Source: Amia ocellicauda
Taxonomy: Eukaryota; Chordata; Actinopteri; Amiiformes; Amiidae
Length of the DNA stretch: 64,000 nt
Assembly: GCF_036373705.1 (NCBI RefSeq)
Contig: NC_089858.1
Location: 33,124,749 to 33,188,748 of the forward strand
Direction of reading: 5' to 3'
In this document: positions 45,736-58,619 of the stretch, one piece after another
Numbering within the stretch: position 1 is the first letter of the stretch
How the letters are laid out: each line of letters starts with the position of its first letter
Program-made: the position numbers and the translations under genes
The notes under the pieces: model-generated
The model's input: the letters and a program-made list of their open reading frames with translations, nothing else
What the model was told of the DNA's origin: nothing
Databases searched by the model: none

Positions 45736-48700
45736 AGCTGCATGGAGCTCATGATGTTTTCATCCTGCAGTTGTTGGTGGTGGTGCAGAAAGAGAGGGGG
45801 TGGGAGGAGAGAAAAGGCTTTGGGTTCACATCTAATGTACATCTTACACACACTGACTGATACACTGACTGACTGTGACCCGCCCCCGACCCCTGACCTC
45901 TCACCTTCTGGCAGGTCTCCATGAACTCATCGATGGTCACCACTCCATCCCGGTTCCGGTCCATTTTCTGGAAAGAGGTAAAGAGTGTAGTGTGTGTAGT
46001 GTGCAGTGTGTAGTGTGTGTACTACGGTTGCACAGTACCTGAAAGAAGGTGTCCACGTGCTCGGAGGGGGCGTCATCCCGCAGGCTGGGGGACGTGTAGC
46101 GTCCCATCATGTCATAGATGGACCGCATGATGGCCAGCATCTCCTGCAGCACAGCACCAACGCAACACCAGTGGACAGGTCAGCACATAGCAGTGACACA
46201 CACACACATACACACACACACAGCATTAACACACAGAATTAACACATACACCATACTAAACACACACCCACAGAATTAATATACACACCATATTAACATA
46301 TACACACAGAATTAACTTCCACACCATATTATCATACACACCATATTGATATACACACACAGAATTAACATACACTCATAGAAACACTCACAGAATTAAG
46401 ACACAAAGTATAAACACACATTAATACACGTGACCAACATAATAATAGCATAACACACTAAAATAAATAACACATATTACAGCACTAATGTACAAAATTA
46501 ACAAATACAATAATATCACACACACACACAGTAATACACACAATGTATCACAGCGCAGGCACACACAGGATAAGTACGCACAGCAGTAACATACAAAATA
46601 ACACCACCAATCAATAATACACAATTGCAAGCTAAAATACACACACACCTAGACCCACATCCAGCACACACACACACAGACACACCACCCCCCGACCTCT
46701 CTGGTGATGTAGCCGTCCTTGTTGATGTCATACAGGTTAAAGGCCCAGTTCAGCTTCTCAGTCACCGTCCCTCTGAGCAGCACCGACAGACCAATCACAA
46801 AGTCCTGCAGCAGAGGGGGCGGGGCAACAGCAACATCAGCCACTGAGTCGAACCCTAACCCTGGGATGCCCGGTCCCCTGGATTTGTGTCCAAAACGTCC
46901 TCTCAGTGATTCAAATGTACTTTCAATTGAACGCATCAGTGTTTTCGCATGTTTAAAACTAGGGAGATGTCAAGTGAAATAGTAGAAATTACAATACACA
47001 AACAAGGACAGGCGTTACCCTGACACACCCGACCCCGTGCAGTAACTCACACAGCGACACTCAGTGGGATGTGCTCATTTTGGATGTGCAGAGTCAGCGT
47101 GTCTCTCCAGCTCACTTCTAATATAGGTGATACTGGCAAAGCTTTATTTGATCTTAGTCTGCTGACATTTTCAGGATTGCATAAAGTCAAAAGAAGAAGA
47201 TATTTAAACGCGGTACTCAAGCCATTAAAATGAAAACAGTATGGAGACTGTGAGGAGACGGCGAGGGGAGGGAGCACAGCGCAGGGTCACAGGGCTCCAA
47301 GGCTTTGCAAAGCTTTCACAACAGAGAACAAGGTTGCTGGTGTTCTGAGAATTCACCTTTAAATAATAATAATAATAACAGGAACAATAGTAATAACCAG
47401 ACCAAATACATCGCTTTGTTTTGCTGGAGTGTCGTGTTACAACCGTGCTGGTTACTATGGGATCCTAAGCAGAGAAAGAATTTGCAGTACACTGTAAAAC
47501 ACGCTGCTGTGTTCACAGCACGCTACACCACACTACACTCTCTGTCTTTACACCACAATACAGATGTGTACATTTGACTGTGTTTGCAATGTGCTGTAAT
47601 ACCACGTGCTGTATTATAGTGTGTTTACACTGCGCTGTATTAGACAGCACACAGGGCTGACAGCACACTATATTTAACAAAAATAGACTTACACTACATA
47701 GATACATAATGACATGTAACTACATGCTGCTATAGTGAAGTAAAAGCTTAGTACCATCCTGTCCCCAACGCCCCACCCAGGAGGCACAGCAGGAAAATCA
47801 CCCAGGAAATGTGATTTTTCACAGGGTGGGAGACTGGAGATTGATACAAAACAGTGTAGTAGTAATGCTGACACCACACTGTATAGAATATCTTATATAT
47901 ATTTGTGTGTAAGACAATTATAAGACGAGGCCTCAATTCCAAACTGTCGCCATAGGGGCACAGGAGGGTACCAGTCCCGCAGCATGGGGGGGTCACACAC
48001 AACCCAAGGCGCAGTGGGAGGCAGACTGAGCACCATGTGCTGACACAACAGGGAGGCCCCAAATAACAGCAAGCTGCCCCAGACGGCACTGCAGTGCACC
48101 GCGTCTGCGAGGATCTGCAGGTAACGCCGAGGCCAATGACTCACACTGCAGGCAGCGGAGGAGCTATTCTCAACTCCTGGAGCCCTGGGTGGAGTAAGAA
48201 GCAAGATCCAGAGCTATAGCCACACCCGAGGACTATAGCCGAGCACCTTTCACAGCAGGGATCTGGGCGGGAATCCAGAGACTCGACCAGGCCTTGCATT
48301 TTTTTTCTGGATCGTTTGCTGTATTGTCTTGTTCGTGTTTATCATTAGTTACGTGTTGAGATTAGGGACCTGTTTACTGTGTTTAGTATAGGCTCAGTCT
48401 CCCACTCCCACAGCGTGGACACAGTTGTCTGAGGGCAGGGGGTCTCTGGTATCAGTAGCATAACACAAGGTTGGTGAGGAGACGGTTTGTCTACCAGTCT
48501 TGTATCAACAGCATATCAAAAGTTCTTGATAAGATGAGTAAGGAGACAGATTGCCTAACATGCTTTTAGGAGGGGTGAGAAAATCCCCTCTGAGTGGTGT
48601 GGGTGTGGGAACCAGAGCCACTACCCTGGAATGTGGGAGGGGGGGCTCCATTGTCACTTTGTATGGTCATAGGTGGCTGCCATTGGCTACTCTGAGGGGT

Positions 48701-49673
48701 GGGGTGATCAGTCAGGAAGGCGGAGTTGGACAGGGGTTCAAATCATAAAAGACTGACTATTCAATCAAGTCTTTGTATCAGTTTTGCCTTTGCTGTACTT
48801 GTATTCTGTGATCTGTATTATTTTCTTCATGAATAAATGTAATTGTGTGTTCTTACACGCAGGGACAACAGACCCTGAGAGACAGACACTCAGATAGACA
48901 TGGACAGACAGAGAAAACAGACACAGAGAGACACTCCAGTGCACACACACAGAAAGACACATGCTGGACAAAGGCAGAGAGAGAGACAGAGGAAGAGTTG
49001 GGGTCCCTCTCCCTCTCCCCTCTCTCTCTTCCACACCCTCTCCCTCTCCCTCTCTCTCTCTCCCTCCCTCTCTCCTTCTCTCTCACCCTCTCACCTCGAA
49101 ACGGATGGAGCCGCTGCGATCGATGTCAAAAGCGTTGAACAGGAAGTGGGCATACGTTGTGGCGTCTGGAGAGAGGGAGAGAGAAAAAGGGAGAGGGCAG
49201 GGTTATTTACAGTTTTTTTTTCTGTGTCTCCCTGTCAGTCTGTCTGTTTTCTTTGTCGGTGTGTCCATTGAACTGTCAGTCTCTAATTTTCTCTGTGTCT
49301 GTCTGTCTGTCTTTTTCGGTCTGTGATTATCTTAGTGTCGGACTGTAGGTCTGCTCATCAGTGTCAGGGTTCATTGCCAGTTCCCCCTTTTCCCCTTTCT
49401 CTCTCTCTGTCTCTCACCTCCTTGAGGGAAGAACTGGGAGTAAATCATCTTAAATGTCTCCTCGTCCACCAGACCACTGGGACACTCCTGGAACACAGAG
49501 ACAGAGAGAGAGAGAGATGGAGGGGGTTGGGGGGTTGGGGGGTTGGAAGGAGACAGGAAGAGAGAAAGAGATGGAGAGGCACAGAGACACATGGAGAGGC
49601 AGAAACGGATGGGAGAAGGTTCAAGAGAGTGTGACAGATAGTGAGGGAGCCAAGGAAAGAGAGAGGGAGAGCC

Positions 49674-49708
<35 letters not shown>

Positions 49709-49797
49709 GTGGCCGTCTGATTAAATTACTGCTACAGTCTGCCTCAGGGCACTGACACAACCTGCAAATCATACCACCCTGACCCCCTCCCCCTCCT

Positions 49798-49839
<42 letters not shown>

Positions 49840-51804
49840 ACTCACGTTCTTGAAGCCCCTGTACAGTGACTGCAGCTCCCTCTTGGTGAATTTGGTCTGG
49901 GCCTGCAGCTGCTCCAGGCCCTCTGGCTGGTGCCGCACTGTGGACAGCTCCAGATCACTGTCGCTGCTGTCTGTGGGCCCAGGGACAGGGCCAGGAGAGA
50001 GGGAGGGAGAGAGGAAGAGAGGGAGGAAGAGAGAGACAGAGTGACAGTTCGGTGATGGGGAAGAGAGAGTGAAGGTGCGGGTGAGACAGGGCGAGGGAGT
50101 GGGAGGGTGAGGGTGTGGAGGAGAGAGAGGGAGAGGACGTGAGGGTGGGAGAGGGTGTGGGTGAGATAGGGGGCGAGGGAGAGCAAGTGTGAGAGGAAGA
50201 GTGAGGGTGAGGAGCAGAGAGAGCAGAGAGGAAGAGAAGGAGAAAGAATTGAAGGTGAACTCGGTTAGTTAAGGGAAGGGAGAGAAGGGGGGAAGGAGCA
50301 GGCAGAGAGAGAGAGAGAGAGAGGGAGGGAGCAGGGAGAGGGGGAGAGAGAATATGTGGGTTAAAACCAAACACATACTCACCACTGTCTGTTAGACAGA
50401 GACAGAGAGAGGGAGGGAGCAGAGGGAGAGAGGCAGGGAGGGAGGGGAGGAGGAAGGGAGGAACAAAAAGGTAGTGAGGTGGAGAGAGAGAGAGAGAGAG
50501 AGGGAGAAAAGAGAGTGCATGAATAATTAGATTAAAAGAAAATACCAGCCAGCACTGTATGGACTATAGTATAGTATAGTATAGTATAGTATAGAACCCA
50601 ACCTGGAGTCAGTGCTGTGTGGACTATAGTATAATATAGTATAGTATACTATAGTATAGGGGCCCAGATTGGAGCCAACACTCCAATCAATTGATCTGTC
50701 GATTAACCATTAAATCAATCAATCATAATAATCAATACAACACAATATAAAATCACAGATGACCACAAGATAACTGAAAACTGTTTTGGTACTCAGGTAT
50801 AAAATCACAACAGAGACCGTTTACACACAATGCACTGGCACTGTGACAAACATACATTGTGACACACTGACACTGACACACGGACGCGGACACTGTGACA
50901 CACTGCATTGCCACTGTTACACACTGACACCATGACACTGACACACTGCACTGACACTGTGACACACTCTCCCCACTCTCTCACCTCTTCTTTTAATTTC
51001 TCCCCGTCTCTGGTCCCGTCCCCTCACCCTCTCTTCCTTTCTCTCTTGACCTCCCTCCCCCCCCCCCTCTCTCTCCGTCAGGCCCTACCTGTGTCAGTGA
51101 TGTCAATGAGGCCCAGCAGGTGCAGGAGTTTGAGGAAGATGAGGACGAGGAAGACGATGCCCACAGTCTGCAGCCCCTCTGACTCCCAGCTCGCCCTCAT
51201 TGCCCCCACCCCTCCCTGCGATACCCCGCTGCCCCACTCCCGCCCACACCCCTGCGGAGCTCTCCCCACTGCGGACGCCTCAAACCCCCCCACACCGAAC
51301 AACCGGACCACAGACCCCAGCCCCTTCCCACCCTCCCCCTCACCCCTCTCTTTCTCTCTCTCTCTCCCTCTCTCTCTGTCTCTTTCTCTGGCGTTCACTA
51401 GGTCTGTCTCTGTCTCTCTCCTCCCCGCACAGGGGCCAGTCCTCAGTTCCGTCTTGCCAGTTGACAATAAATGATAAATAATATTAATCACATAATATTA
51501 GAAGTATCCCAATAATAATAGCAGTAGCCCAGGTTCTCCAGCAAATTCCGATTCACAAAATCAAGAAAGAGAAAGAAAATCGTCTCACAAAGTCGGACAG
51601 CCACCCTCCCTCCCTATTCCTCTCTTTCTCTCCCTCTCTCTTTCTCACTCTCTCTCTGTGGCAGAAGTAATAGCAACATGTTGCAGGGAACAGGCAACAA
51701 GGGATCTCCCATAACTCTCCCTCCCCCCTCTCTATTTCTTTCTTTCCCTCTATTTATGCTAGTATAAAAAATATGCTGAAATAAAAAAAATCTCATTCTC
51801 CTTT

Positions 51805-51848
<44 letters not shown>

Positions 51849-52903
51849 TTTCTCAGTTTCTGGCTCTAGGGATGTACTGTGTTCTGTGCAATGGAGTCCA
51901 ATGGAGTCCAGTTCAGACCAGACCAGACTGACTGACTGACACACTGACTGACTGATACCTTGCCTGCAAGCTCCTCTCTCAGTACACACACATTATGAGG
52001 CTCCAGCCCTCAGGGGCCTCACAGCTCATTAGCCTGCCTGATTGGGCTTTAATTGCTTGTTCCACTTTGAGATCCAGTACTGGGACTGTCCCTGAGAGAC
52101 ACAAACCGTCCCTGAGAGACACAAACTGTCCCTGTCTCTCTCTGTCTCTCCTTGACCCTTCTCTCTCTCTCCCCATTACTATTTCTGACTCCAATGCAGA
52201 GTCACTCCCACCTCCTCCCTGTCTGTCCCACCCTCTCTCTTTCTGTTAATCCCTCTCTCCATCTGTCCCACCCTCTCTCTTTCTGTTAATCCCTCTCTCC
52301 GTCTGTCCCACCCTCTCTCTTTCTGTAAATCCCTCTCTGTCTGTCCCTCCCCCTCTCTGTCTGTTAATCCCTCTCTCTTTCCCTCCCTCACTCTCTGTCT
52401 GTCATTTAAAAAAGAAGGAAAAAAAATCAAGAATTCTCTGTCTCGCTGTGAGAGAGAAAAATGTCCTGAAACACTAATGTAATAAATGTATATCAAATAA
52501 ATTATAGATAACATTGCCCCAGAGCCACACTGCACAGCCACAGCAGCCTATCAGACTACACACACACGGAAAATAACACACACACACACACACACACACT
52601 ATAACACGCAAACAATAAAACACACACTCTCTCTCTCATACTCACACACAACACACACACACACACACACTCACTCACTTTCTCTCTCTCTCACACACAC
52701 ACACACTCCCTCTCTACAGTCAGGCACAGTGCAACACAAAGCAGTGCACTCTTATTATGCAATTCTAAGAAGTAATACAGAGTAAATTGAGGACAATGTC
52801 TCCCTCTAGAGGTCTGGCTCTGTAGTGCACAGTCACTGCGATGTCCACAGATCACCACTGCCTGTATCACAGCAAATCTGCAGCTTAGAGTCCATTCACC
52901 AGA

Positions 52904-52936
<33 letters not shown>

Positions 52937-55217
52937 GAGGAAGAGGAGGAGAAGATGGAGAGGGTGACAAAACAGAAACTGTATAAGACTGTGAACAACG
53001 AGAGGCTCAGAGCAGTTCTTCCTAGAACAGAACAGAGGAATCTGGGAAAAGAGGAACAGAGGGGTAGAAAGAAAGAAAAAAAAAGAAAAGTAAGACAAAG
53101 ATAGAGATGACAAAGCAACAACTCTTCCTCCACATGGCCTCAACACCGACACAGCCTCAACACAACCTCCACACAGGGTCACCACATTGCTGAGGCAGGA
53201 CACTCAGAGCAGGGCTAAATGGGTCAGGTATCGACCCCCGCTCAGTACCGTGGCTCTGATTTCCTTGGCTCTGCAGACATTGTGTTTTAATAGCCTCTGT
53301 GCAGCCATAAATAGCCGGCATCCCCGTCAGAGACGCCTTCCTCCCCAGGTTCACCGGCAAAGTTACTCACCCCCGGCTCAGCACCGAGGCCCGGCTCAGA
53401 GTGGGAGTGGGGGTGGGGGGGAGCACTTTCTATTGTGTTGGATTTCCTATCCCTCTTCACTGTGTCTGTAAACGCTTTGGCCACACCCATGTCAACTGGT
53501 CAATAAAGCTCGTTTTACACTTGGATTGGAATTTGAGAGAGAGAGCAAGAGAGGGACGGAGATTGTTTATTTATTTTGTGGAATACATTTATTTATTATC
53601 CCCCCATATCAATATTATTATTCCTTTTTCTCTTTGTCATGTCTATCTCATTGGCAATAGATTATATATGGCCAGTGAAGCACCTTGAACTGAACTGAAT
53701 TGAATTAAGAGAGGGAGAGAGACATGTGAAGGACTGTCCAGGGATGCAGGGATGCAGGGTGTGAGCCCTCGTGTCACAGCAGATCAAACAGCACTGACCT
53801 CCCTCCCTCTCTCTCTCACTTCAGATCAAAGGGAATCGACCCCCCCACCCCTCCCTCTCTCCCTCTCTCCATCTCCCTCTCCCCCAGTAAACGCCCAGTA
53901 AACGGTCACAGTAGCGGCCTGAGAGTTGGACTCATTCTCCGCCTCTCTGATCCCACTCCATTAGTGAAAGAGAGAGGGAGAGAGGGGAGAGAGGGATATG
54001 GGAGGGGTGGACCCAGGGGAGAGCAGGGGAGACCTATTGCCAGGAAACAGCAACAGAAGAAGAAGCAGAGAAGAGAGAGAGAGAGAGAGAGAGGGAGAGA
54101 GGCAGGGGAGGGGGCTGGGGCCTAGTGGTTAAAGACATTAGTGACCAAGAGAGAAAGAAAGAAAAGCGAGAGAGCAGTGGGGGGCAGGAGTAAAGGATAT
54201 TTTTATTTTTTATTTTTTTAAAGGTAAGGAGTATCCTGGGGGGGTGGGGGGGTGTCCTTCAGAGTGCCTAAGGAAGACACAGGGCTCCATATTTAGCCAG
54301 CAGTAAACAGAGTCAGCTCAATACGCCATCCATTATTAATGCAAAGTAATGCTACACCACACTGAGGCCTCCACAACACGATGGAGGGAGGGAGAGAGTT
54401 CAGAGGAGTGCAGATAGAAGAGAGAGGAGTGGCAGTGAGAGGAGGGGATGGAGACCACATTGAGGTGAGAAAGAGAGGGAGATATCCCATAGATAGAACA
54501 CCTATGGGATGAACTGGACAGAGTGAATCAGGAAGAGAGGCGCCAGCTTGCACACTGCAGTGACTCACACACACACCACTGACACTCTCATACACCACTG
54601 ACTCACACACACCCTCACTCTATCAGCGCAGACCCCCTCACACTGCACTGTGAAGCTTAACTACAAGCTGTTGCAACCTGTATAAAATAGAACAATACAC
54701 CGTAACACAACATAATACATCTCTGTGAGACACTGTACATCTCAGTGTGTCTCTGTGTGTCTCTGTGCGCCTCAGTGTGTATCAGTGCTTCCAGTTTGTC
54801 TCAGTGCGTCTCTGTGTCTCATTGTGTCTCTGTGAGCCTCAGTGAGTCTCTGTGCCTCAGTGTGCCTCAGTGTGTCTCTGTGTATCTCAGTGCATTTCTG
54901 TACGTCTCAGTGTGTTTCTGTGCTCTCAGTGTGCCTCTATGTGTCTATGTGTGTCTCAGTGAGTCTCAGTGCATCTCAGTGTGTCTATGTGTCTCTGTGT
55001 GCCTCTGTGCATCTCAGTGCATTTCTGTGCGTCTCAGTGCATGTCAGTGCGTCTCTGTGCGTCTCTGTGCATCTCTGTGCGTCTCTGTGTGTCTCTGTCT
55101 CCAGCTCTTCCTACCTTCCATGGACATGGGCTCCAGGATGCCAAACTGCTTGAGCACGGCGACGAACAGGATGATGACGACCCCCACGGCAAACAACTCC
55201 ATCCCCTGGATCCCCAT
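45717..55217 (-). CDS. kcnip3: Kv channel-interacting protein 3 (calsenilin/DREAM), membrane isoform A
   Basis: Calcium-binding auxiliary subunit of Kv4 channels. Coding exons in transcript order for this isoform: 55115-55217, 49846-49970, 49418-49487, 49095-49165, 46697-46804, 46039-46143, 45905-45967, 45717-45764. Total 693 nt, 230 aa, all phases consistent. Exon 1 encodes [20 protein letters not shown], a hydrophobic membrane-type N terminus. The shared core has [20 protein letters not shown], a degenerate first EF-hand, then EF-hand loops [24 protein letters not shown] and [12 protein letters not shown], ending [15 protein letters not shown]. The core matches KChIP3 better than KChIP1, 2 or 4 ([17 protein letters not shown]). 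Odd points: the 46697 donor is GTCGGG, weak at +3 to +6, and the final codons plus stop are tandemly duplicated just past the stop. Confidence 0.9.
50383..50388 (-). other. kcnip3: Possible 6-nt microexon of kcnip3
   Basis: On the - strand an approximately 45-nt pyrimidine tract ends CTAACAG, then ACAGTG, then GTGAGTATG, a near-consensus donor. Insertion between the phase-1 first exon and exon 2 would add Asp-Ser and keep frame. Unproven. Confidence 0.25.
50555..50660. repeat. (TATAG)n pentamer repeat with attached module
   Basis: TATAG runs separated by CCCAACCTGGAGTCAGTGCT-like spacers; the same composite recurs at 57830-58060 and 58280-58420. Confidence 0.8.
51089..51200 (-). CDS. kcnip3: kcnip3 alternative first exon B (second membrane-type N terminus)
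   Basis: ATG at 51198-51200, donor ACACAG|GTAGGG with last exon base 51089; 37 codons plus one base. Spliced to 49970 it gives a 233-aa protein with the same core. The exon encodes [20 protein letters not shown] then LLHLLGLID, a clear transmembrane segment. From memory it closely parallels one N-terminal variant of KChIP4 that contains [12 protein letters not shown] and [11 protein letters not shown]. Phase (1) is identical to exon A. The exon is followed by a strong donor, and this coding potential is unlikely by chance in CT-rich surroundings. Confidence 0.8.
52560..52710. repeat. (CA)n tracts in kcnip3 intron
   Basis: Several CA runs between 52560 and 52706; a CAGA tract follows at 52905-52934. 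Confidence 0.9.
53440..53545 (+). repeat. AATAAAGC-tailed interspersed repeat
   Basis: CATGTCAACTGGTCAATAAAGC with a TTGGAATTTGAGAGAG tail, antisense in kcnip3 intron. Confidence 0.6.
54727..55105. repeat. Minisatellite next to kcnip3 exon A
   Basis: Irregular GTCTCAGTGTGTCTCTGTG units abut the donor of exon A (55114). They open long frames in several registers that are not genes. Confidence 0.9.
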
Positions 55218-55984
55218 GGCAGCACAGGCCCAGAGCCCCCAAAGAGCGCTGCACTGTATTACACTGTCCTGTCACTATACTGCACTGTACTGCACTGTAC
55301 TGCACTGTACTGAGGGAGGGAGTGTGTAAAGTGTGAGTGGGGGAATGAGGCAGTGAGGCAGTGGGTGTGTGAGGGAGGGAGTGAGCCAAAGACAGCACAG
55401 TACTTGACAGCTGCAGTTATTGTCTGAAATCAAGTATTGGGGAATCCGGGACGGGGGGGTCTTTCCTCAGGTCACCTCCTCATAACAACAGAACTCCAAA
55501 TGACCAGCGCCACCACACTCAGAGGAGGAGCAGGGAGAGAGGATGGGTGAGGGAGAGATGCAGAGAGGGAGGTAGAGGGGGAGAGAAAGAGAGAAGCTGG
55601 TGTTGGATTTTTCCGATTTTAACTTTTCAGGTTTGCTGTTTCCTGTCGGTGCTTTTTCTTTTGTTCCCCAAACAGATGAAGACAGAACAAGCAGAGTACA
55701 GCTCAGCACAGAGAGAGAGAGTTCGCAAATGCTCCTCCTCCTCCTCTTCCTCCTCCTCTCCAGTCCCCAATTACATGGCAGGTGGGACCACTGGGATGTA
55801 GACTGGACACTTGGGAGCACAAATGTCCAGCTAGTGCAGCTCAGCAAAACTCTAGTTTTCTTTTGAGAAAGATCATGTATTTGTGGATGTTATTCTCCTG
55901 TGGCTGAAGGACGAGTCAGCGTTCAGGTGCTCAGGTATGTGGGCTCTCGTTGGTGGTCACGGGTTCAGTGGTCCATTTGGTGTC

Positions 55985-56265
55985 CAGCACCCCTGGCTCA
56001 CTCTGTCCGACACACTGACTGATACACTGACCGACTGACTGGATAACACACTGATTGTCTGACACCCTAACCTCCCGAGTGACTGACTGATACACTGACA
56101 GAATAACACACTGACTGACTGACTGACTGATTGACCAACTTACTACAGGACTGACACAGTCATTGACTACCTCTCTAACTGACTGAATGATTGATACCCT
56201 GATACACTGCCTGACTGACACACTGGCTGACACACAGACTGACACAGACTGACACACTGGCCAAC
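55985..56265. repeat. CTGACTGA-type tandem repeat
   Basis: Imperfect ACTGACTGATACACTGAC units upstream of kcnip3 exon A. Confidence 0.85.
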
Positions 56266-56449
56266 AACTTTCTAAAAACGTGTTTTCTTCCCTTCTGCGA
56301 CAATCAAGCATCAGCAAACTTTTTTAACTCTTAAAACAAATACACATATGCCATTTTTTCAGTTTTTTACATGTGACCACATTTCATGCCGAAATGAAAG
56401 AACGCAGAGAAACGCAGATCAATACTGACAGGGTAACAGCCAAACCAAG

Positions 56450-56758
56450 AGGGAGAGAGTCTCAGCCTCAGGTCCGTGCCGGGGCTGGCTCTGTGAGCAC
56501 GGGCTCTGCCTCAGTCAAGTCACCCAAACTTTCTCTCCCCGCAGCGCGAGCTCGGCAGGAATCATCATTGACCGAGAATGGATCCCTCTCCCTCCCCCTC
56601 TCCGCGTCCCGCTGCTATAGATCTGAGGAAGAATTTTAAAACTCCGTTAAAACCCAGATCAGGGGCCGAGGTCCCAGTCAGAAGGAAGAGCAAAACATTA
56701 AATTTCCATTGTCAGATTTCCAGAGGAAAAGCAAAAGCAAAAGCAGTCTGTCACGCCA

Positions 56759-56812
<54 letters not shown>

Positions 56813-57200
56813 TTCTCCTTCTTCTCCTCTCTCTGGTCGTTTGGGCGGAGGGAAAGGACTCCAGCAATCCGGCAGGGAAACACAAATCTGGCAGCAGAGG
56901 TCGGAGTGAGCTGAGAATCGTTCTGTGGCTCCACCAGTAGGATTGGTGTTGGGTTCCCCGCTCTCTCGCTCTCTTGCTCTCTCGCTCTTTCGCTGTCTCC
57001 GTCTCTGTGGCCGTTCCTCAGAAGCCCAAGGGGGTGTACTGGAGAGGGGTAAGTGTGTGGCGGGGTGTGTGTGCGGGGCAGTCCTCGGGGGGTGGGGGGG
57101 TGGCGATGTAGCCCCCCCGAAGTGGCAGTGGGGGTGTCGTGTGTCCGAGTGTCCCAAGACTGAGCTCCGCTCGAAATCAGCTGGCTCCCGTGCTCTCTGA
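56450..57200. promoter_or_regulatory. CpG-rich block upstream of kcnip3 exon A
   Basis: Elevated CpG with GC-rich patches, interrupted by a (CT)n run at 56765-56810. It could be the promoter for the exon-A transcript 1.2-2 kb downstream on the - strand. No donor or start site stands out; tentative. The frames running through the CT tract are low complexity. Confidence 0.3.
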
Positions 57201-57829
57201 TGCTCTCTCTCTCTCTCTCTCCTCCCAGACACCCGTGCCAAGGGCTGCTCTCTCTCTCTTTCTATCTCTTCTTACACCTCATACTCTGTTCCCTCCCTTC
57301 CTTTCTGTCCCTCACTGTCTTGTAGGAAAGCAGTGAATAAACCCTAAACTGCTCTCTCTCTCTCCCTCTCTCTTTCTCTCTATTTCTTTCACACACACAG
57401 TCCACCCCCCTCCTTCCCTATCCATACCCTCCCATCATCTCTCTCTCATTGCACTTTCACCTCATTCATTCTCCCTCTCTCTTTATATATCTCTCTTCTC
57501 AACCACAAGCTTTCTCCCTTCCCTCAATCCCCCCACCCCCCCACCACCCCCTCTCCTGACCTCAAGCCAATATGACCCTCAGACAAAACCTCTTCAGAGC
57601 TGTGAAGAGAAACCCAGGAAGAGGTTTTATTTCTGGGACAAACCCTCCCTCTCTTTTCCTCCCTCCCTCTTTCTCTCTTGTTCTCCCTCTCTCCCTCCCA
57701 CTTTCTCTCCCTCTCTCTCTCCTTCCTCAGATGACACACTACCTCTGCAAGATTAACAGAATGAAAACCAAAGAACAGGACTACCCAGGTCATTATAGCA
57801 CCTTTCAGCCACAGCAGCTGTGGGCTATA

Positions 57830-58420
57830 GTATAGTAGAGTATAGTAGAGTATAGTACAGTATAGTAGAGTACAGTACAGTATAGTATAGTATAGTAAGA
57901 ATAGTATAGTAGAACAGGGCTACCCAGGTCATTATAGTACCTTTCAGCCACAGCAGCTGTGGGGCTATGGTATAGTATAGTATAGTATAGTATAGTATAG
58001 TATAGTATAGTATAGTGCCCAGCCTGGAGCCAGCACTGTGTGGACTATAGCAGTAGTTCCCAACCCTGGTCCCTGCTGGTTTTTGTCCCAACCGAGCTCT
58101 CAATTACTTAATTGAACCCTTAATTGAAGTAACAATCTGTTTGATTTTACTTTATTTATACAATTATATACTTAACTTAAAACCCCTACTGTTTCAAACT
58201 ATGAAAAAGCTCTGAGGGTTAGGAAATTATTAATTGAGAGCTTGGTTGGAGCAAGGACCAGCAGCACCAGTATGTCTGCTATAGTATAGTACAGTATTGT
58301 ATAGTTTAGTATAGTATAGTAAAGAATAATATAGTATAGTTTAGTATAGTATAGTAAAGAATAGTATAGTATAGTATAGTACAGGGTCCAGACCAGAGTC
58401 AGCACTATGTGGACTACTGT
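57830..58420. repeat. (TATAG)n pentamer satellite blocks
   Basis: Three TATAG blocks separated by near-identical modules (CATTATAGCACCTTTCAGCC; CCTGGAGCCAGCACTGTGTG). Confidence 0.9.
58051..58278. mobile_element. hAT-type MITE inside the pentamer satellite
   Basis: Left CAGTAGTTCCCAACCCTGGT..GAGCTCTCAATTA and right TAATTGAGAGCTTGG..GGACCAGCAGCACC are inverted relatives. CTATAG flanks both sides (58045-58050, 58279-58284). The TSD reads as 6 bp, but the satellite makes exact limits uncertain. Confidence 0.65.
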
Positions 58421-58619
58421 AATAAAACAATACAAATCAATATAATGCCATTACCATTGTTTTGGGATTAAGCCACAGAGTCCCACAATACATAAATAAG
58501 GAAGTGAGTAAGTATAGCGGTCCATTATACAGTAATCCAAGGCACTGCTCAATAATTCATCCCAGATTTGATGATACTCACAATCACTGAGAGCCCAGTA
58601 ATATTCCACTCAGAAACAA

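Noticed and set aside
54745-55329. 194-codon Cys/Val/Ser-rich + frame
   Set aside because: Minisatellite translation, antisense to kcnip3 exon A.
56678-57241. 187-codon - strand frame
   Set aside because: Runs through a (GA)n tract giving Arg-Glu repeats; no conserved motif.
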